A program made the position numbers and the translations under genes. The notes below the pieces were generated by a model, which saw only the letters and a program-made list of their open reading frames with translations, was not told the DNA's origin and did no database searches. From assembly GCA_015234045.1 (NCBI GenBank), contig JADFWU010000016.1, positions 1 through 64,000 on the forward strand: DNA of 64,000 nucleotides. The letters run 5' to 3'. How positions within the stretch are numbered: position 1 is the stretch's first letter; every line of letters starts with the position of its first letter. The DNA comes from Magnetococcales bacterium. GTDB lineage: Bacteria; Pseudomonadota; Magnetococcia; Magnetococcales; JADFWU01. This document shows, piece after piece, positions 41,343 to 50,032 of the stretch.

Positions 41343-43139
41343 ATGCCTCATCAACCGGCGATTTTATCGCACAAGACGCGACTTAACCAAAGTCAGCGCA
41401 TTGTCCCATGGTTTCTCATGGCTTTGCTGACAATTGCACTTTTGGTTACCAACACCGCACGCGCCACCGACAACACGACACACCATTCTGATGCGCGTCC
41501 ACTGATCATTGCCTCTGCCAACTACCCGCTGTTCACTTTCCCTGATCAGAATGGAGAACCCGTCGGCATTACCGTTGACTTCTGGAAACTCTGGTCTGAA
41601 AAAAAAGCCCTGGATGCCATGAAAGCTGATGGCACTTTTGACCGACTACTTACCGAATGGGTGCCAGGCATCCTCAAAGTTGCTGGACGCTTGGATGAAA
41701 TACCGTATGACCTGGCCATGGCAGTCCGCTCTGATTGGCCTCAACCTGTGGAGACACTTAATCAGGGCATAGCCAATCTCTCTCAGGAAGGCATTGCCGA
41801 TCTGGTAAGAAAAGGGGAGGTAGTCCGCCATGAACCAACCGTAAATCCAGCACAGTTGTGGAAACCTGCCCTTGCCATTCTACTCCCCATTTTGATTGTT
41901 CTCGTACTGTTCATCTATTGGAACCGACATCTGCGACGTGAAGTGGAAGAGCGCCGCCAAGCAGAAAAGGCGCTTCGCACTGCCAAAGAGAGCGCCAATG
42001 AAGCAAACCGCGCTAAAACCGAATTCCTTGCCGTAATGAGCCATGAAATCCGCACGCCAATGAACGTCCTGCTCGGCATGGTAGAACTGGTTCTGGAGGC
42101 GGAAGATGACCCGGATAAACGCCATTATCTCGGCATTGCACAAAGCTCTGGTCAAGCATTAATGACCTTGATCAATGATATGCTCGACTTGTCCCGGATT
42201 GAGTCTGGTAAAATTGAGTTGGAATCCACTCCGTTTCATATTGGCAAACTCATCGAAGATGTCGCACATATCTTTTCCATCTCCGCATCGGATAAAGGCG
42301 TTGAACTCACCGCTCACTGTGCGGATGACGTGCCAGAATGGGTAACCGGAGACACACCACGCATCCGCCAACTACTGATCAACCTATCCGGCAATGCACT
42401 GAAATTTACCGATTCAGGCACTATTTTGATCTCTGCCGAAAACGCAGGAACACATAAAATACACTTCTCTGTGCGTGATAGCGGCATAGGCATTCCGCAA
42501 GACAAGCTGGATATGATTTTTAAGCCTTTCAGCCAAGCCGATGCTGGCATGTCGCGTCATTTTGGCGGCGTGGGTTTGGGACTCTATATCTGTTCCCGGA
42601 TCGTAGACAAAATGCAGGGTCGAATATGGGCTGACAGCACCCAAGGTGAGGGTAGTACATTCCATTTGGAGCTTCCTCTACCTGCTACTGAAGCCGTGAT
42701 AGATGAACAAACCGACTCTACAAAAAACAGCCTGTTAACCACTCAAAACAGGGTTGGAAAAAAAATTCTTCTAGTCGAGGATAGCGAAGACAACCGCTTG
42801 CTCATTCAAGCGTTTCTTAGAAAAACACCACACCATCTCATCATGGCAGTCAATGGCGCAGAAGCAGTAGATCTATTCAAACAGGATCATTTTGATCTGG
42901 TGCTGATGGATGTCCAAATGCCTATCAAGGATGGCTACGCCGCAACCCGAGAAATCCGCCAGTGGGAAAAGCAACACTGTAAAGAACCAACCCCGATTCA
43001 CGCCCTCTCCGCCCATGCGTTTTTGGATGCCCAACGCCACAGCCTTGAAGCCGGTTGTGATGGGCATATTACCAAGCCGATTGCCAAAGCCAAACTATTG
43101 AAGTTTCTTGAAACCATAGCAATTTCCACGCAAAATTAG
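41343..43139 (+). CDS. Hybrid histidine kinase with internally deleted periplasmic sensor
   Basis: 598 residues: signal/TM (about 22-40), a periplasmic stretch, TM (about 175-195), HisKA with SHEIRTPMN (His234), HATPase_c (GNALKFTDSG, GGVGLGLYI) and a C-terminal receiver (LLVEDSEDNR, LMDVQMPIKDG). The periplasmic part is too short for its family. FPDQNGEPVGITVDFWKLWSEK is the start of an SBP_bac_3 domain and jumps into KALDAMKADGTFDRLLTEW, the end of one. Then PYDLAMAVRSDWPQ is a fragment of a second SBP tail. The junction lies in an A8 run (about 41599-41606). Ligand sensing is probably lost while the catalytic half is intact. Confidence 0.88.
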   Translation: MPHQPAILSHKTRLNQSQRIVPWFLMALLTIALLVTNTARATDNTTHHSDARPLIIASANYPLFTFPDQNGEPVGITVDFWKLWSEKKALDAMKADGTFDRLLTEWVPGILKVAGRLDEIPYDLAMAVRSDWPQPVETLNQGIANLSQEGIADLVRKGEVVRHEPTVNPAQLWKPALAILLPILIVLVLFIYWNRHLRREVEERRQAEKALRTAKESANEANRAKTEFLAVMSHEIRTPMNVLLGMVELVLEAEDDPDKRHYLGIAQSSGQALMTLINDMLDLSRIESGKIELESTPFHIGKLIEDVAHIFSISASDKGVELTAHCADDVPEWVTGDTPRIRQLLINLSGNALKFTDSGTILISAENAGTHKIHFSVRDSGIGIPQDKLDMIFKPFSQADAGMSRHFGGVGLGLYICSRIVDKMQGRIWADSTQGEGSTFHLELPLPATEAVIDEQTDSTKNSLLTTQNRVGKKILLVEDSEDNRLLIQAFLRKTPHHLIMAVNGAEAVDLFKQDHFDLVLMDVQMPIKDGYAATREIRQWEKQHCKEPTPIHALSAHAFLDAQRHSLEAGCDGHITKPIAKAKLLKFLETIAISTQN

Positions 43140-43419
43140 ACAGAAAATCCCGACCAGGACTGGAACGACTGACTGTTCAAATTTCAGACGAAATCCCCGT
43201 ATTGCCCGAATAGACGTATAAATTTACGCATCAAGACAACTTTAATAGTTTAAATATATATATATATAGGATATAAATACCTACGACCAGTAAATTGGGT
43301 TGTAAAAATCTTTGACAATAAAATAATATTAACCATTTACTGTATTCACATTTCCCAGATTATTAAATCTGCTTAAAGAATCCATATTTTCAATGAACTG
43401 CTGATAGGGGGAGTGCGCA
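43140..43419. other. Intergenic region before the glycan operon
   Basis: 280 bases. 43153-43194 is a partial copy of the palindromic repeat (ccagg, then gactgttcaaatttcagacgaaa). The rest is very AT-rich (atatatatata near 43258) and likely holds the operon promoter. No ORF. Confidence 0.45.
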
Positions 43420-44202
43420 GTGCATGACTTTATTTCGGTAACTGAAATGGCAGGCGATCATGTCAGTACAGAACAGGTTGATCGCCTTTATCAACGCTAT
43501 GGTTGGGCTATGCCCTATTGTCGTGATCGGGATGTGCTTGAAGTCGCTTGTGGTACTGGTGCGGGACTTGGTTTCCTCAAGTCACACGCACGCTCGCTGA
43601 TCGGCGCTGATCTATGTGACAACGTGCTCTCAACACCTCGACTTCATTACGGAGACCGTATTGATATCCGAACGTTTGACGCACAAGACATCCCACTGCC
43701 CGCCAGTAGTCTGGATGTCGTCATCCTATTTGAAGCACTCTACTACCTACCTGAACCATTACGCTTTTTTCAATCCTGCCAACGGGTATTGCGTCCTGGC
43801 GGTCATCTCTTGATTGCAACTGCCAACAAAGATCTGTCTGATTTCAATCCCAGTCCGTTAAGCACAACATATTTTGGCTCAGTAGAGTTGGCCCAAACGC
43901 TCAACCAACACGGTTTTGAGGTGTCGCTGTATGGCAATACGCCCTATGAAAATACGGGCCTGCGACAACGCACGCTCCGCCCTTTGAAACAGGCTGCCGT
44001 ATCGCTGGGCCTACTCCCTAAATCCAAGGCGGGCAAGATGCTATTGAAGCGGTTTGTTTTTGGCAAGCCGACACATTTTCCTTGGGAAATCAAACAATCA
44101 TCGATTCAACACGCAGCACCTGAGCCAATTTCAAACACTGAGCCTGACCAATCCTTCAAAGTGATCTTTTGCGAGGCAACGTTGAAACATGCCACACAGT
44201 AA
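43420..44202 (+). CDS. Class I SAM-dependent methyltransferase
   Basis: A 260-residue Methyltransf_11-type enzyme: VLEVACGTGAGLGFL (SAM motif I), ADLCDNVL, then DAQDIPLPASSLDVVILFEALYYL and VLRPGGHLLIA. It methylates an unknown acceptor, probably a nucleotide sugar or glycan given the downstream genes. The start is GTG 43420 (MHDFISV) with AGGGGGAGTGC just upstream. It heads an operon in which every following gene overlaps or nearly touches the previous one. Confidence 0.87.
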   Translation: MHDFISVTEMAGDHVSTEQVDRLYQRYGWAMPYCRDRDVLEVACGTGAGLGFLKSHARSLIGADLCDNVLSTPRLHYGDRIDIRTFDAQDIPLPASSLDVVILFEALYYLPEPLRFFQSCQRVLRPGGHLLIATANKDLSDFNPSPLSTTYFGSVELAQTLNQHGFEVSLYGNTPYENTGLRQRTLRPLKQAAVSLGLLPKSKAGKMLLKRFVFGKPTHFPWEIKQSSIQHAAPEPISNTEPDQSFKVIFCEATLKHATQ

Positions 44203-44216
44203 GCGTTGACACAGCC

Positions 44217-45329
44217 ATGCACTCTGTTCCCTTTTTCGATTATCAGGCACTGTTTCGACAGCATGGTAACGCAATGATGGCCATCATTGCGGATTGTGCC
44301 GAGCGTGGCGCATTAATCATGCAGCAGGAACTGCTCGATTTTGAAACAAAGCTGGCCAAATTCATAGGCGTAGACCATGCCATCGGCGTTGGAAACTGCA
44401 CGGATGGGCTCTATCTGGCATTAAGTCAATCCGGCATCGGTGCTGGCGATGAAGTCATTTTTCCGGCTCATACATTTGTTGCCACCGCCGGTGCCATTAA
44501 ACAGGCCAATGCCATACCCGTTCCCGTAGAGTGTGGTACGGACCATTTGATTGATCCCAACGCAATAGAGCAAGCCATCACCCGCAATACACGCGCACTA
44601 TTGCCGGTCCAACTCAACGGGCGTGTGGCACAAATGGACCACATTCTCGCTATTGCCAAGCAGCATGATCTATTGGTGATTGAAGATGCAGCCCAAGCGC
44701 TGGGCGCGACGTTTCAGGGTAAAAAAGCGGGCAGTTTCGGTCTTGCCAGTGCATTCAGCTTCTATCCTGCCAAACTCGTTGGCGGATTGGGCGATGGCGG
44801 TGCTGTGGTGACCAATGATGCGGTATTGGCGAACAAAATCCGCGCCGCCCGAGATCATGGACGAGATCCAGAGCAGGGTACTATCCAATTTTGGGGGATG
44901 AACAGCCGATTGGACACGATCCAAGCGGCGGTACTCTCCTATCTGTTGGATCATTTTGATGAGGTGATCATCAAACGCCGTCACCTGGCCAATCTCTACA
45001 ATGAACAGTTACACGATCTTGATGATCTGACTCTACCACCAGCGCCGTCTGATCAGGGGGCCAACTGGGATGTATTTCAAAATTACGAGATTGAAACCAG
45101 TCACAGAGATCAATTGAAAGCGTATTTGAACCAACAGGGGATCGGCACCGCGCTTCCTTGGGGCGGTCAAGCGGTTCATCAATGGGCCAATCTTGGCTTT
45201 TCCTGTGCACTTCCGGTCACTGAACGCATCTTGTCACGGTCGTTGATGTTGCCGTTGAACATGGCGATAAAGGATGCCGATGTGCGCTCTGTCTGTCAGA
45301 CCATTCGAGGCTTTTATGAACAGGTCTGA
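44217..45329 (+). CDS. DegT/DnrJ/EryC1-family aminotransferase
   Basis: A 370-residue PLP enzyme that aminates keto-sugars (or dehydrates deoxysugars in a few members). Family marks are IGVGNCTDGLYLAL, EVIFPAHTFVATAGAI, VIEDAAQALGATF, and the PLP lysine in FSFYPAKLVGGLGDGGAVV. ATG 44217 (MHSVPFFDY) is 14 bases after the methyltransferase stop and better than the ORF's TTG 44169. In the operon it probably introduces the amino group on the sugar whose carbon frame is built by the split transketolase. Confidence 0.9.
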   Translation: MHSVPFFDYQALFRQHGNAMMAIIADCAERGALIMQQELLDFETKLAKFIGVDHAIGVGNCTDGLYLALSQSGIGAGDEVIFPAHTFVATAGAIKQANAIPVPVECGTDHLIDPNAIEQAITRNTRALLPVQLNGRVAQMDHILAIAKQHDLLVIEDAAQALGATFQGKKAGSFGLASAFSFYPAKLVGGLGDGGAVVTNDAVLANKIRAARDHGRDPEQGTIQFWGMNSRLDTIQAAVLSYLLDHFDEVIIKRRHLANLYNEQLHDLDDLTLPPAPSDQGANWDVFQNYEIETSHRDQLKAYLNQQGIGTALPWGGQAVHQWANLGFSCALPVTERILSRSLMLPLNMAIKDADVRSVCQTIRGFYEQV

Positions 45330-46170
45330 AGCGTGCCATAAAGCCTGGCAAAACGACACGCCAATGCTTGCAAAACATATCCGTAAACATGCTTTAATGA
45401 TGACCAATCGAGGCAATACCGCCCATATCGGCTCTATTCTTTCCATGACAGATATCATTGCCGTGCTTTATGGCGCGGTGATGCGTTTTGATGCGGCCAA
45501 ACCGGATTGGATCGGACGAGATCGCTTTATTCTCAGTAAAGGTCATGCAGCCGCTGGTGTTTATGCGGCTTTGGCAGAGTGTGGGTTCTTCTCTACAGAT
45601 ATCTTAAAAAGTCATTGCCAATCCAATTCACCTCTGTGTGGCCATCTCACTCATAAGCCCCTTCCGGGGATTGAGCACTCTACCGGCTCTTTGGGCCACG
45701 GCTTATCTGTGGCATGTGGTCGGGCATACAGCTTGAAAAAATCCGGTTCGGACAGTCGCGTTTTCGTTGTAATGGGCGATGGCGAATGCGATGAGGGTGC
45801 CATATGGGAAGCGGCACTGTTTGCCGCACACCATCAGTTGGATAACCTGGTAGTGATCATTGATCGCAATCACTTACAAAGCATGACCACCACGGAGAAT
45901 ACCGTAAAGTTGGAGCCATTCGCTGATAAATGGCGGGCATTTGGCTGGGCTGTGGATCAACTGGATGGTCATGATCATACCGCTCTGAATACACGCTTGA
46001 CCACCCTGCCCTTTCGTTCGAATCAACCCAACTGCCTGATTGCCAATACGGTAAAAGGGTGTGGTGTTGGCTTTATGGAAAACCAGGTACTTTGGCACTA
46101 TCGGTCACCGCAAGGCAGTGAATTCATTGCAGCCTGTCACGCACTTGAGCATGGAGACAATAGTGCGTAA
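45316..46170 (+). CDS. Transketolase, N-terminal (TPP-binding) subunit
   Basis: 284 residues, half a transketolase: FILSKGHAAAGVYAALAE, GSLGHGLSVACG, and the TPP motif GDGECDEGAIWEAALFAAHHQLDNLVVIIDRN. ATG 45316 overlaps the aminotransferase stop by 14 bases. Split transketolases usually serve specialised metabolism rather than the pentose-phosphate pathway, moving two-carbon units to make unusual sugars or cyclitols. It pairs with the next gene. Confidence 0.92.
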   Translation: MNRSEACHKAWQNDTPMLAKHIRKHALMMTNRGNTAHIGSILSMTDIIAVLYGAVMRFDAAKPDWIGRDRFILSKGHAAAGVYAALAECGFFSTDILKSHCQSNSPLCGHLTHKPLPGIEHSTGSLGHGLSVACGRAYSLKKSGSDSRVFVVMGDGECDEGAIWEAALFAAHHQLDNLVVIIDRNHLQSMTTTENTVKLEPFADKWRAFGWAVDQLDGHDHTALNTRLTTLPFRSNQPNCLIANTVKGCGVGFMENQVLWHYRSPQGSEFIAACHALEHGDNSA

Positions 46171-47104
46171 TGCGTTTATTGAAACACTCATCACCCTGGC
46201 TGAGAAAAATCCTCGCCTGATGTTGATAACCGCTGATTTGGGATTTCGGATTTTTGATGATTTCATAGAGCGCTTCCCAGAACAGTTTCTCAATGTGGGT
46301 GTAGCGGAACAAAATATGATCGGTGTGGGCACCGGTCTGGCTCAGGAAGGATGGACTGTATTTGCCTATTCCATTGGCAACTTTTCCACACTGCGCTGCC
46401 TGGAACAGATTCGCAATGATGCTGCCTACCATAATGTCAATCTGACCGTTGTGGCATCCGGTGGCGGGATGGCTTATGGCACGTTGGGCATGTCACACCA
46501 CGCCACCGAAGATTTGGCTATCTTGCGTGCTTTGCCTGGCATCACCGTGACTGCGCCCTGTGACGTATTGGAAACAGTGCAACTGACACAGGCGTTAGCA
46601 GATCGACCGGGTGTCGGCTATCTGCGTCTTGAGCGCAGCAGTAGTCTGAAGTCTGATCAACCTGTGCATTTAGGTCAACCACGGCGATTACGCGAAGGAA
46701 ACGACCTGACGTTGATGGCCACTGGCGGCATTGTTTCCGAAGTAATGGCCGCCGCAGAGATGATGGTCAACCATGGAATCGAAGCCCGTGTATTGAGCAT
46801 TCACACGGTGAAACCACTCAACCCTTCTGAAATCCATGCAGCCATCATTGAAACGGGCGGCATTGTCACAGTTGAAGAGCATACTGTAATGGGCGGGTTG
46901 GGCAGTACGGTGATGGAATGCTTTGTTGAACAGGGTATGACACCGGGCTTTTTCATGCGTCTGGGATTACCGGATCGTGCGGTGGACCAAGTGGGCGATC
47001 AAGCCTGGTTGCGTACGCATTATGGATTGGATGCAGTGGCCATTGTCCAGCGTACACGCCAACTGTTTGCGACAAAAAAAACGCAACACTGTGGTATCCA
47101 ATGA
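46151..47104 (+). CDS. Transketolase, C-terminal subunit
   Basis: 317 residues forming the pyrimidine-binding and C-terminal domains: LGFRIFDDFIERFPEQFLNVGVAEQNMIGVGTGLA, TVFAYSIGNFSTLRCLEQIRND, and EEHTVMGGLGSTV. The start at ATG 46151 overlaps the N-subunit stop by 20 bases, ensuring equal synthesis. The catalytic Glu that activates TPP lies in GVAEQNM. Together with the preceding gene it forms an active heterodimer-type transketolase. Confidence 0.92.
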   Translation: METIVRNAFIETLITLAEKNPRLMLITADLGFRIFDDFIERFPEQFLNVGVAEQNMIGVGTGLAQEGWTVFAYSIGNFSTLRCLEQIRNDAAYHNVNLTVVASGGGMAYGTLGMSHHATEDLAILRALPGITVTAPCDVLETVQLTQALADRPGVGYLRLERSSSLKSDQPVHLGQPRRLREGNDLTLMATGGIVSEVMAAAEMMVNHGIEARVLSIHTVKPLNPSEIHAAIIETGGIVTVEEHTVMGGLGSTVMECFVEQGMTPGFFMRLGLPDRAVDQVGDQAWLRTHYGLDAVAIVQRTRQLFATKKTQHCGIQ

Positions 47105-47838
47105 AACGTCTGATGGACATCCTGTTGGCACTGATCGGGCTTTTACTCTCAGCCCCTGTTGTGCTGGTTTTCATGCTGCTTGTCTGGCGACAAGATGGTC
47201 ATAGCCCATTTTATCGCGGAGAGCGCATTGGGTTACAGGGTCGTGTGTTTCGCATGACCAAACTACGCACCATGATACACAACGCCCATCAAAGTGGTGT
47301 CGATTCCACATCCACATCGGACAGACGCATCACGCCGGTTGGTGAACGGATTCGCCGTTTCAAACTGGATGAGCTAACCCAGCTTTGGCATGTATTGATT
47401 GGTGAGATGTCTCTGGTGGGGCCGCGTCCGAATGTTGCTGCGGATGTCGCACTGTATACCAACCGCGAACGGGACCTGCTTTCGGTATTACCGGGTATCA
47501 CGGATCTGGCCTCTATCGTATTTGCCGATGAGGGCGACATCCTACGCCACAGCCAAGACCCGGACCTGGATTACAATCGCCTGATCCGACCTTGGAAAAG
47601 CCGCCTGGGCCTACTCTATGTTCAAAATCGCTCGACATGGCTGGATATACAGATTATCTGGTTGACGATCCGTGCGCTGATCAATCGCCCTTCCGCTTTG
47701 AATCGTCTGGCACGCTGTGTGAGGCGGCTGGGCGGTTCAGAATCGCTCTGCCAGGTGGTGTGCCGGGTTGATCCACTCACACCACATCCACCACCGGGCA
47801 GTGACGTGATTGTCACGTCACGCAGGATCAATGACTGA
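47101..47838 (+). CDS. Undecaprenyl-phosphate sugar-1-phosphate transferase family
   Basis: A 245-residue monotopic Bac_transf (PF02397) enzyme that starts glycan assembly by loading a sugar-1-phosphate on a polyprenyl phosphate. It has an N-terminal membrane helix (LMDILLALIGLLLSAPVVLVFMLLVW), FYRGERIGLQGRVFRMTKLRTM, and the catalytic DELTQLWHVLIGEMSLVGPRPN. Short form without the multi-span N-terminal domain, as in PglC/WcaJ-type cores. ATGA overlap with the transketolase subunit (47101-47104). Confidence 0.9.
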   Translation: MKRLMDILLALIGLLLSAPVVLVFMLLVWRQDGHSPFYRGERIGLQGRVFRMTKLRTMIHNAHQSGVDSTSTSDRRITPVGERIRRFKLDELTQLWHVLIGEMSLVGPRPNVAADVALYTNRERDLLSVLPGITDLASIVFADEGDILRHSQDPDLDYNRLIRPWKSRLGLLYVQNRSTWLDIQIIWLTIRALINRPSALNRLARCVRRLGGSESLCQVVCRVDPLTPHPPPGSDVIVTSRRIND

Positions 47839-49028
47839 TGCCTGAGTCAAACAGATCCACACATCATAAAGGCATCAACCTCCATATCTATCCCTCCCGG
47901 TTTGCCCATCGGACACGGATATTGAAGCAAATGCGAGCAATCTGGGATTGGCACTGTTTTGATGAGATCCATGTGGTCGCGATCCATGATGGTGTACTGC
48001 CACAAGAAGAACAGATTGGACCAGATCAGAGGGTTTTTCGGCTTACTATTCCCGCCATATTACAGTCAGGTGGTCGATTGCGTCGGGTACTGGCACATCT
48101 ATTTTGGATGGTTAAGATCCATCGGACCTATGCCAAACAGACCATACGCTGTATCAACTGCCATAATCTGGGCACGCTTGGATTGGGTGTCTGGTTCAAA
48201 ATACGCTACGGTTCACTACTGATCTACGATGCCCATGAGTTGGAGACTCAGCGCAATGGTTGGCCGACATGGCTCTGTTGGGCTACGGGCGTGATTGAGC
48301 GCCTGCTCATTCGATGGGTGGATCAGCTGATTGTGGTAGGTCCAGCCATTGCAGCATGGTATCAGAATCACTATGGACTGCCGGACAATCGGGTTCATGT
48401 GGTCCGCAATGTGCCACAAAAACAGCCGATTATTAGTGAGTCCATCGACTTGAAACGGCGGATGGGTATTCCTGCGCATCACATACTGTGCATCTATGTC
48501 GGATTGCTGGATAGCGGACGCAATATCACCATGATGTTGGAAAGCTTTTCACGCTGTCATCGGTCAGATATTCACCTGTTGATGCTGGGTTACGGTCCAT
48601 TGAGCAATACCTGTCAAAGCATGGCACACGCACATGACACGATCCATTATCATCCAGCTGTTGCACCAGATCAGGTGGTCAATTATATCACCGCTGCGGA
48701 TGTCGGGTTGGTCCTGATTGAACAGAGCTGTTTGAGTTACTACTACTGCCTGCCCAACAAACTGTTTGAGTGCCTGATGGCCGGCGTTCCTGTGTTAACA
48801 AGCGACTTCCCAGAGATGAGTCAGATTGTTCACACCCATGCGTGCGGCTGGTGCATTCCACCCGCTGATGAAGCGCTTGTTAATTTTTTACAAGAGCTTC
48901 ACATATCCGCCATCGAACAGAAACATCACGGTGCCAAACAGGCCGCTTCTCTACTGGATTGGCATCATGAAGCCAACACGATGAAACAAGCTTATCAAGA
49001 AATTATCGACAATACACAAAAATACTAA
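47838..49028 (+). CDS. Glycosyltransferase family 4-like
   Basis: A 396-residue GT-B fold glycosyltransferase. The Rossmann acceptor half is followed by a donor half with LCIYVGLLDSGRNITMMLESF and LLMLGYGPL. NYITAADVGLVLIEQSC and CLPNKLFECLMAGVPVLTSDFPEMSQIV form the E-x7-E nucleotide-sugar site. It starts in TGATG overlap with the sugar transferase stop. It probably adds the second sugar to the polyprenyl-linked glycan made by the operon. No flippase or polymerase is present, so export must come from elsewhere or the product is a short glycolipid. Confidence 0.9.
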   Translation: MPESNRSTHHKGINLHIYPSRFAHRTRILKQMRAIWDWHCFDEIHVVAIHDGVLPQEEQIGPDQRVFRLTIPAILQSGGRLRRVLAHLFWMVKIHRTYAKQTIRCINCHNLGTLGLGVWFKIRYGSLLIYDAHELETQRNGWPTWLCWATGVIERLLIRWVDQLIVVGPAIAAWYQNHYGLPDNRVHVVRNVPQKQPIISESIDLKRRMGIPAHHILCIYVGLLDSGRNITMMLESFSRCHRSDIHLLMLGYGPLSNTCQSMAHAHDTIHYHPAVAPDQVVNYITAADVGLVLIEQSCLSYYYCLPNKLFECLMAGVPVLTSDFPEMSQIVHTHACGWCIPPADEALVNFLQELHISAIEQKHHGAKQAASLLDWHHEANTMKQAYQEIIDNTQKY

Positions 49029-49182
49029 CAAAAATATCAATATGTTACGATATGCATTAGGAAAACTTTGGTGTAATACAATTTTCTAATTGAGATTATT
49101 ATAATGTTCTGATATTCTAATAATCAGTTGAAGGGGTAAACACAACCTAACCTAATGATTATTATGGGGATATAGTCAAATC

Positions 49183-49326
49183 ATGGATCGATACGAAATA
49201 GAAATTTCCGAAGTGGGTTACACCGTGCAGGACAAGCAGAACCAGACACCTGTCATTGAAGGCATCCGCGAGTGGGAAACAGCGTGTGAAGTGCATGAAA
49301 TGATTGTCGGAGAGGACGAAGAGTGA
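49183..49326 (+). CDS. Small acidic protein (47 aa)
   Basis: Below the ORF-track cutoff. It begins MDRYEIEISEVGYTVQDKQ and ends HEMIVGEDEE; strongly acidic with no membrane segment. It is believable because its TGA is overlapped by the GTG of the next small membrane-protein gene (GTGA, 49323-49326), a coupled pair. A GGGGATATAGTC stretch precedes the ATG, giving a weak ribosome-binding site. No family recognised. Confidence 0.5.
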   Translation: MDRYEIEISEVGYTVQDKQNQTPVIEGIREWETACEVHEMIVGEDEE

Positions 49327-49478
49327 GCCGCATGACTGATTCATCAGACCAAACCAGATGCGGTCGTCTCTGTTTCGGATCAATATTGACCGGTATCATA
49401 CTGTTGCTGTTGATTGTCATCAGCTATCTGCCGACAGTAATCAACACAGCGCTTTCAGAACGCATTCCGCTTTACTAA
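49323..49478 (+). CDS. Small single-span membrane protein (51 aa)
   Basis: Begins at GTG 49323 (VSRMTDSSDQ; ATG 49332 is an alternative). One clear transmembrane helix (ILTGIILLLLIVISYLPTVI, about residues 21-40) is followed by a short tail. It overlaps the 47-residue gene by four bases. With that acidic partner it could form a toxin-antitoxin-like or accessory membrane unit, but nothing in the sequence proves it. Confidence 0.5.
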   Translation: MSRMTDSSDQTRCGRLCFGSILTGIILLLLIVISYLPTVINTALSERIPLY

Positions 49479-49553
49479 GCTGCCGCGTTCCGGCAAGAGT
49501 CATATACAATGAGTATGCTCCTCTTGCCGCGCCTTGCAGACGAACCAATATCC

Positions 49554-49601
49554 TGCGCGATTGGGATAATTTATTTTTTCCGCGACCCTAAACTGATCAA
49601 T
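49554..49601. repeat. 48-bp intergenic repeat, copy 2
   Basis: 43 of 48 bases match 30357-30404. It directly precedes and overlaps the hairpin at 49593-49627 and lies between convergent gene ends. Confidence 0.75.
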
Positions 49602-49627
49602 CATTCGATGCACAAATGATTGATCAG
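49593..49627. terminator. Strong hairpin between convergent genes
   Basis: CTGATCAATCATT (49593-49605) and AATGATTGATCAG (49615-49627) form a perfect 13-bp stem with a nine-base loop. It is followed on the plus strand by ccgtttt and on the minus strand by tttagggtcg. It may terminate transcription from both the micro-gene pair and the minus-strand membrane protein. Confidence 0.55.
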
Positions 49628-49672
49628 CCGTTTTCCCAGATTATCCGCAACTCTATCTCTCTGAGGCAATCG

Positions 49673-49954
49673 TCAGGCAAGCCCGATTCGTGCGGTTTTC
49701 TTGCGCAACTGCTTCACCATATCTTCGATCACTCTTTTTACCATCAATACTTTTTCTGGCGGTTGTTTGCCGGCTTGTTCCATAAAGTAGAGATAGCCGA
49801 TAAAACCAACCAATCCAATCAGAATGGTTTGAATCACCATTTCGATGATTCCGAGAAACAACCAGATCGCTGTCAGGCTGATGGCAGCCAGATAGAGCGG
49901 ATTTTTGACGATGGTGCGAATCAAAGTGCGTAATTGAACAAGCATGGCATCCAT
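49673..49954 (-). CDS. Small membrane protein, hypothetical
   Basis: About 93 residues from ATG 49954 (the ORF extends to 49966). One to two hydrophobic segments (LYLAAISLTAIWLFLGIIEMVIQTILIGLVGFIGYLYFM, about 22-60) lie between amphipathic, basic ends (VKRVIEDMVKQLRKKTAR). Inner-membrane location likely. No family recognised. It sits downstream of argJ on the same strand, separated by about 80 bases, and might share its transcript. Confidence 0.65.
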   Translation of the reverse strand: MDAMLVQLRTLIRTIVKNPLYLAAISLTAIWLFLGIIEMVIQTILIGLVGFIGYLYFMEQAGKQPPEKVLMVKRVIEDMVKQLRKKTARIGLA

Positions 49955-50032
49955 TTCTCTGCACATGTAACGTTGGCGAAAGAGTACAGATTAATGAATG
50001 CAAGCTACGGACCTATCATCACACCAGAGCCG

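Noticed and set aside
49183-49478. Toxin-antitoxin module
   Set aside because: Size and coupling would fit, but there is no sequence similarity to a known toxin or antitoxin, so they are reported only as small genes.
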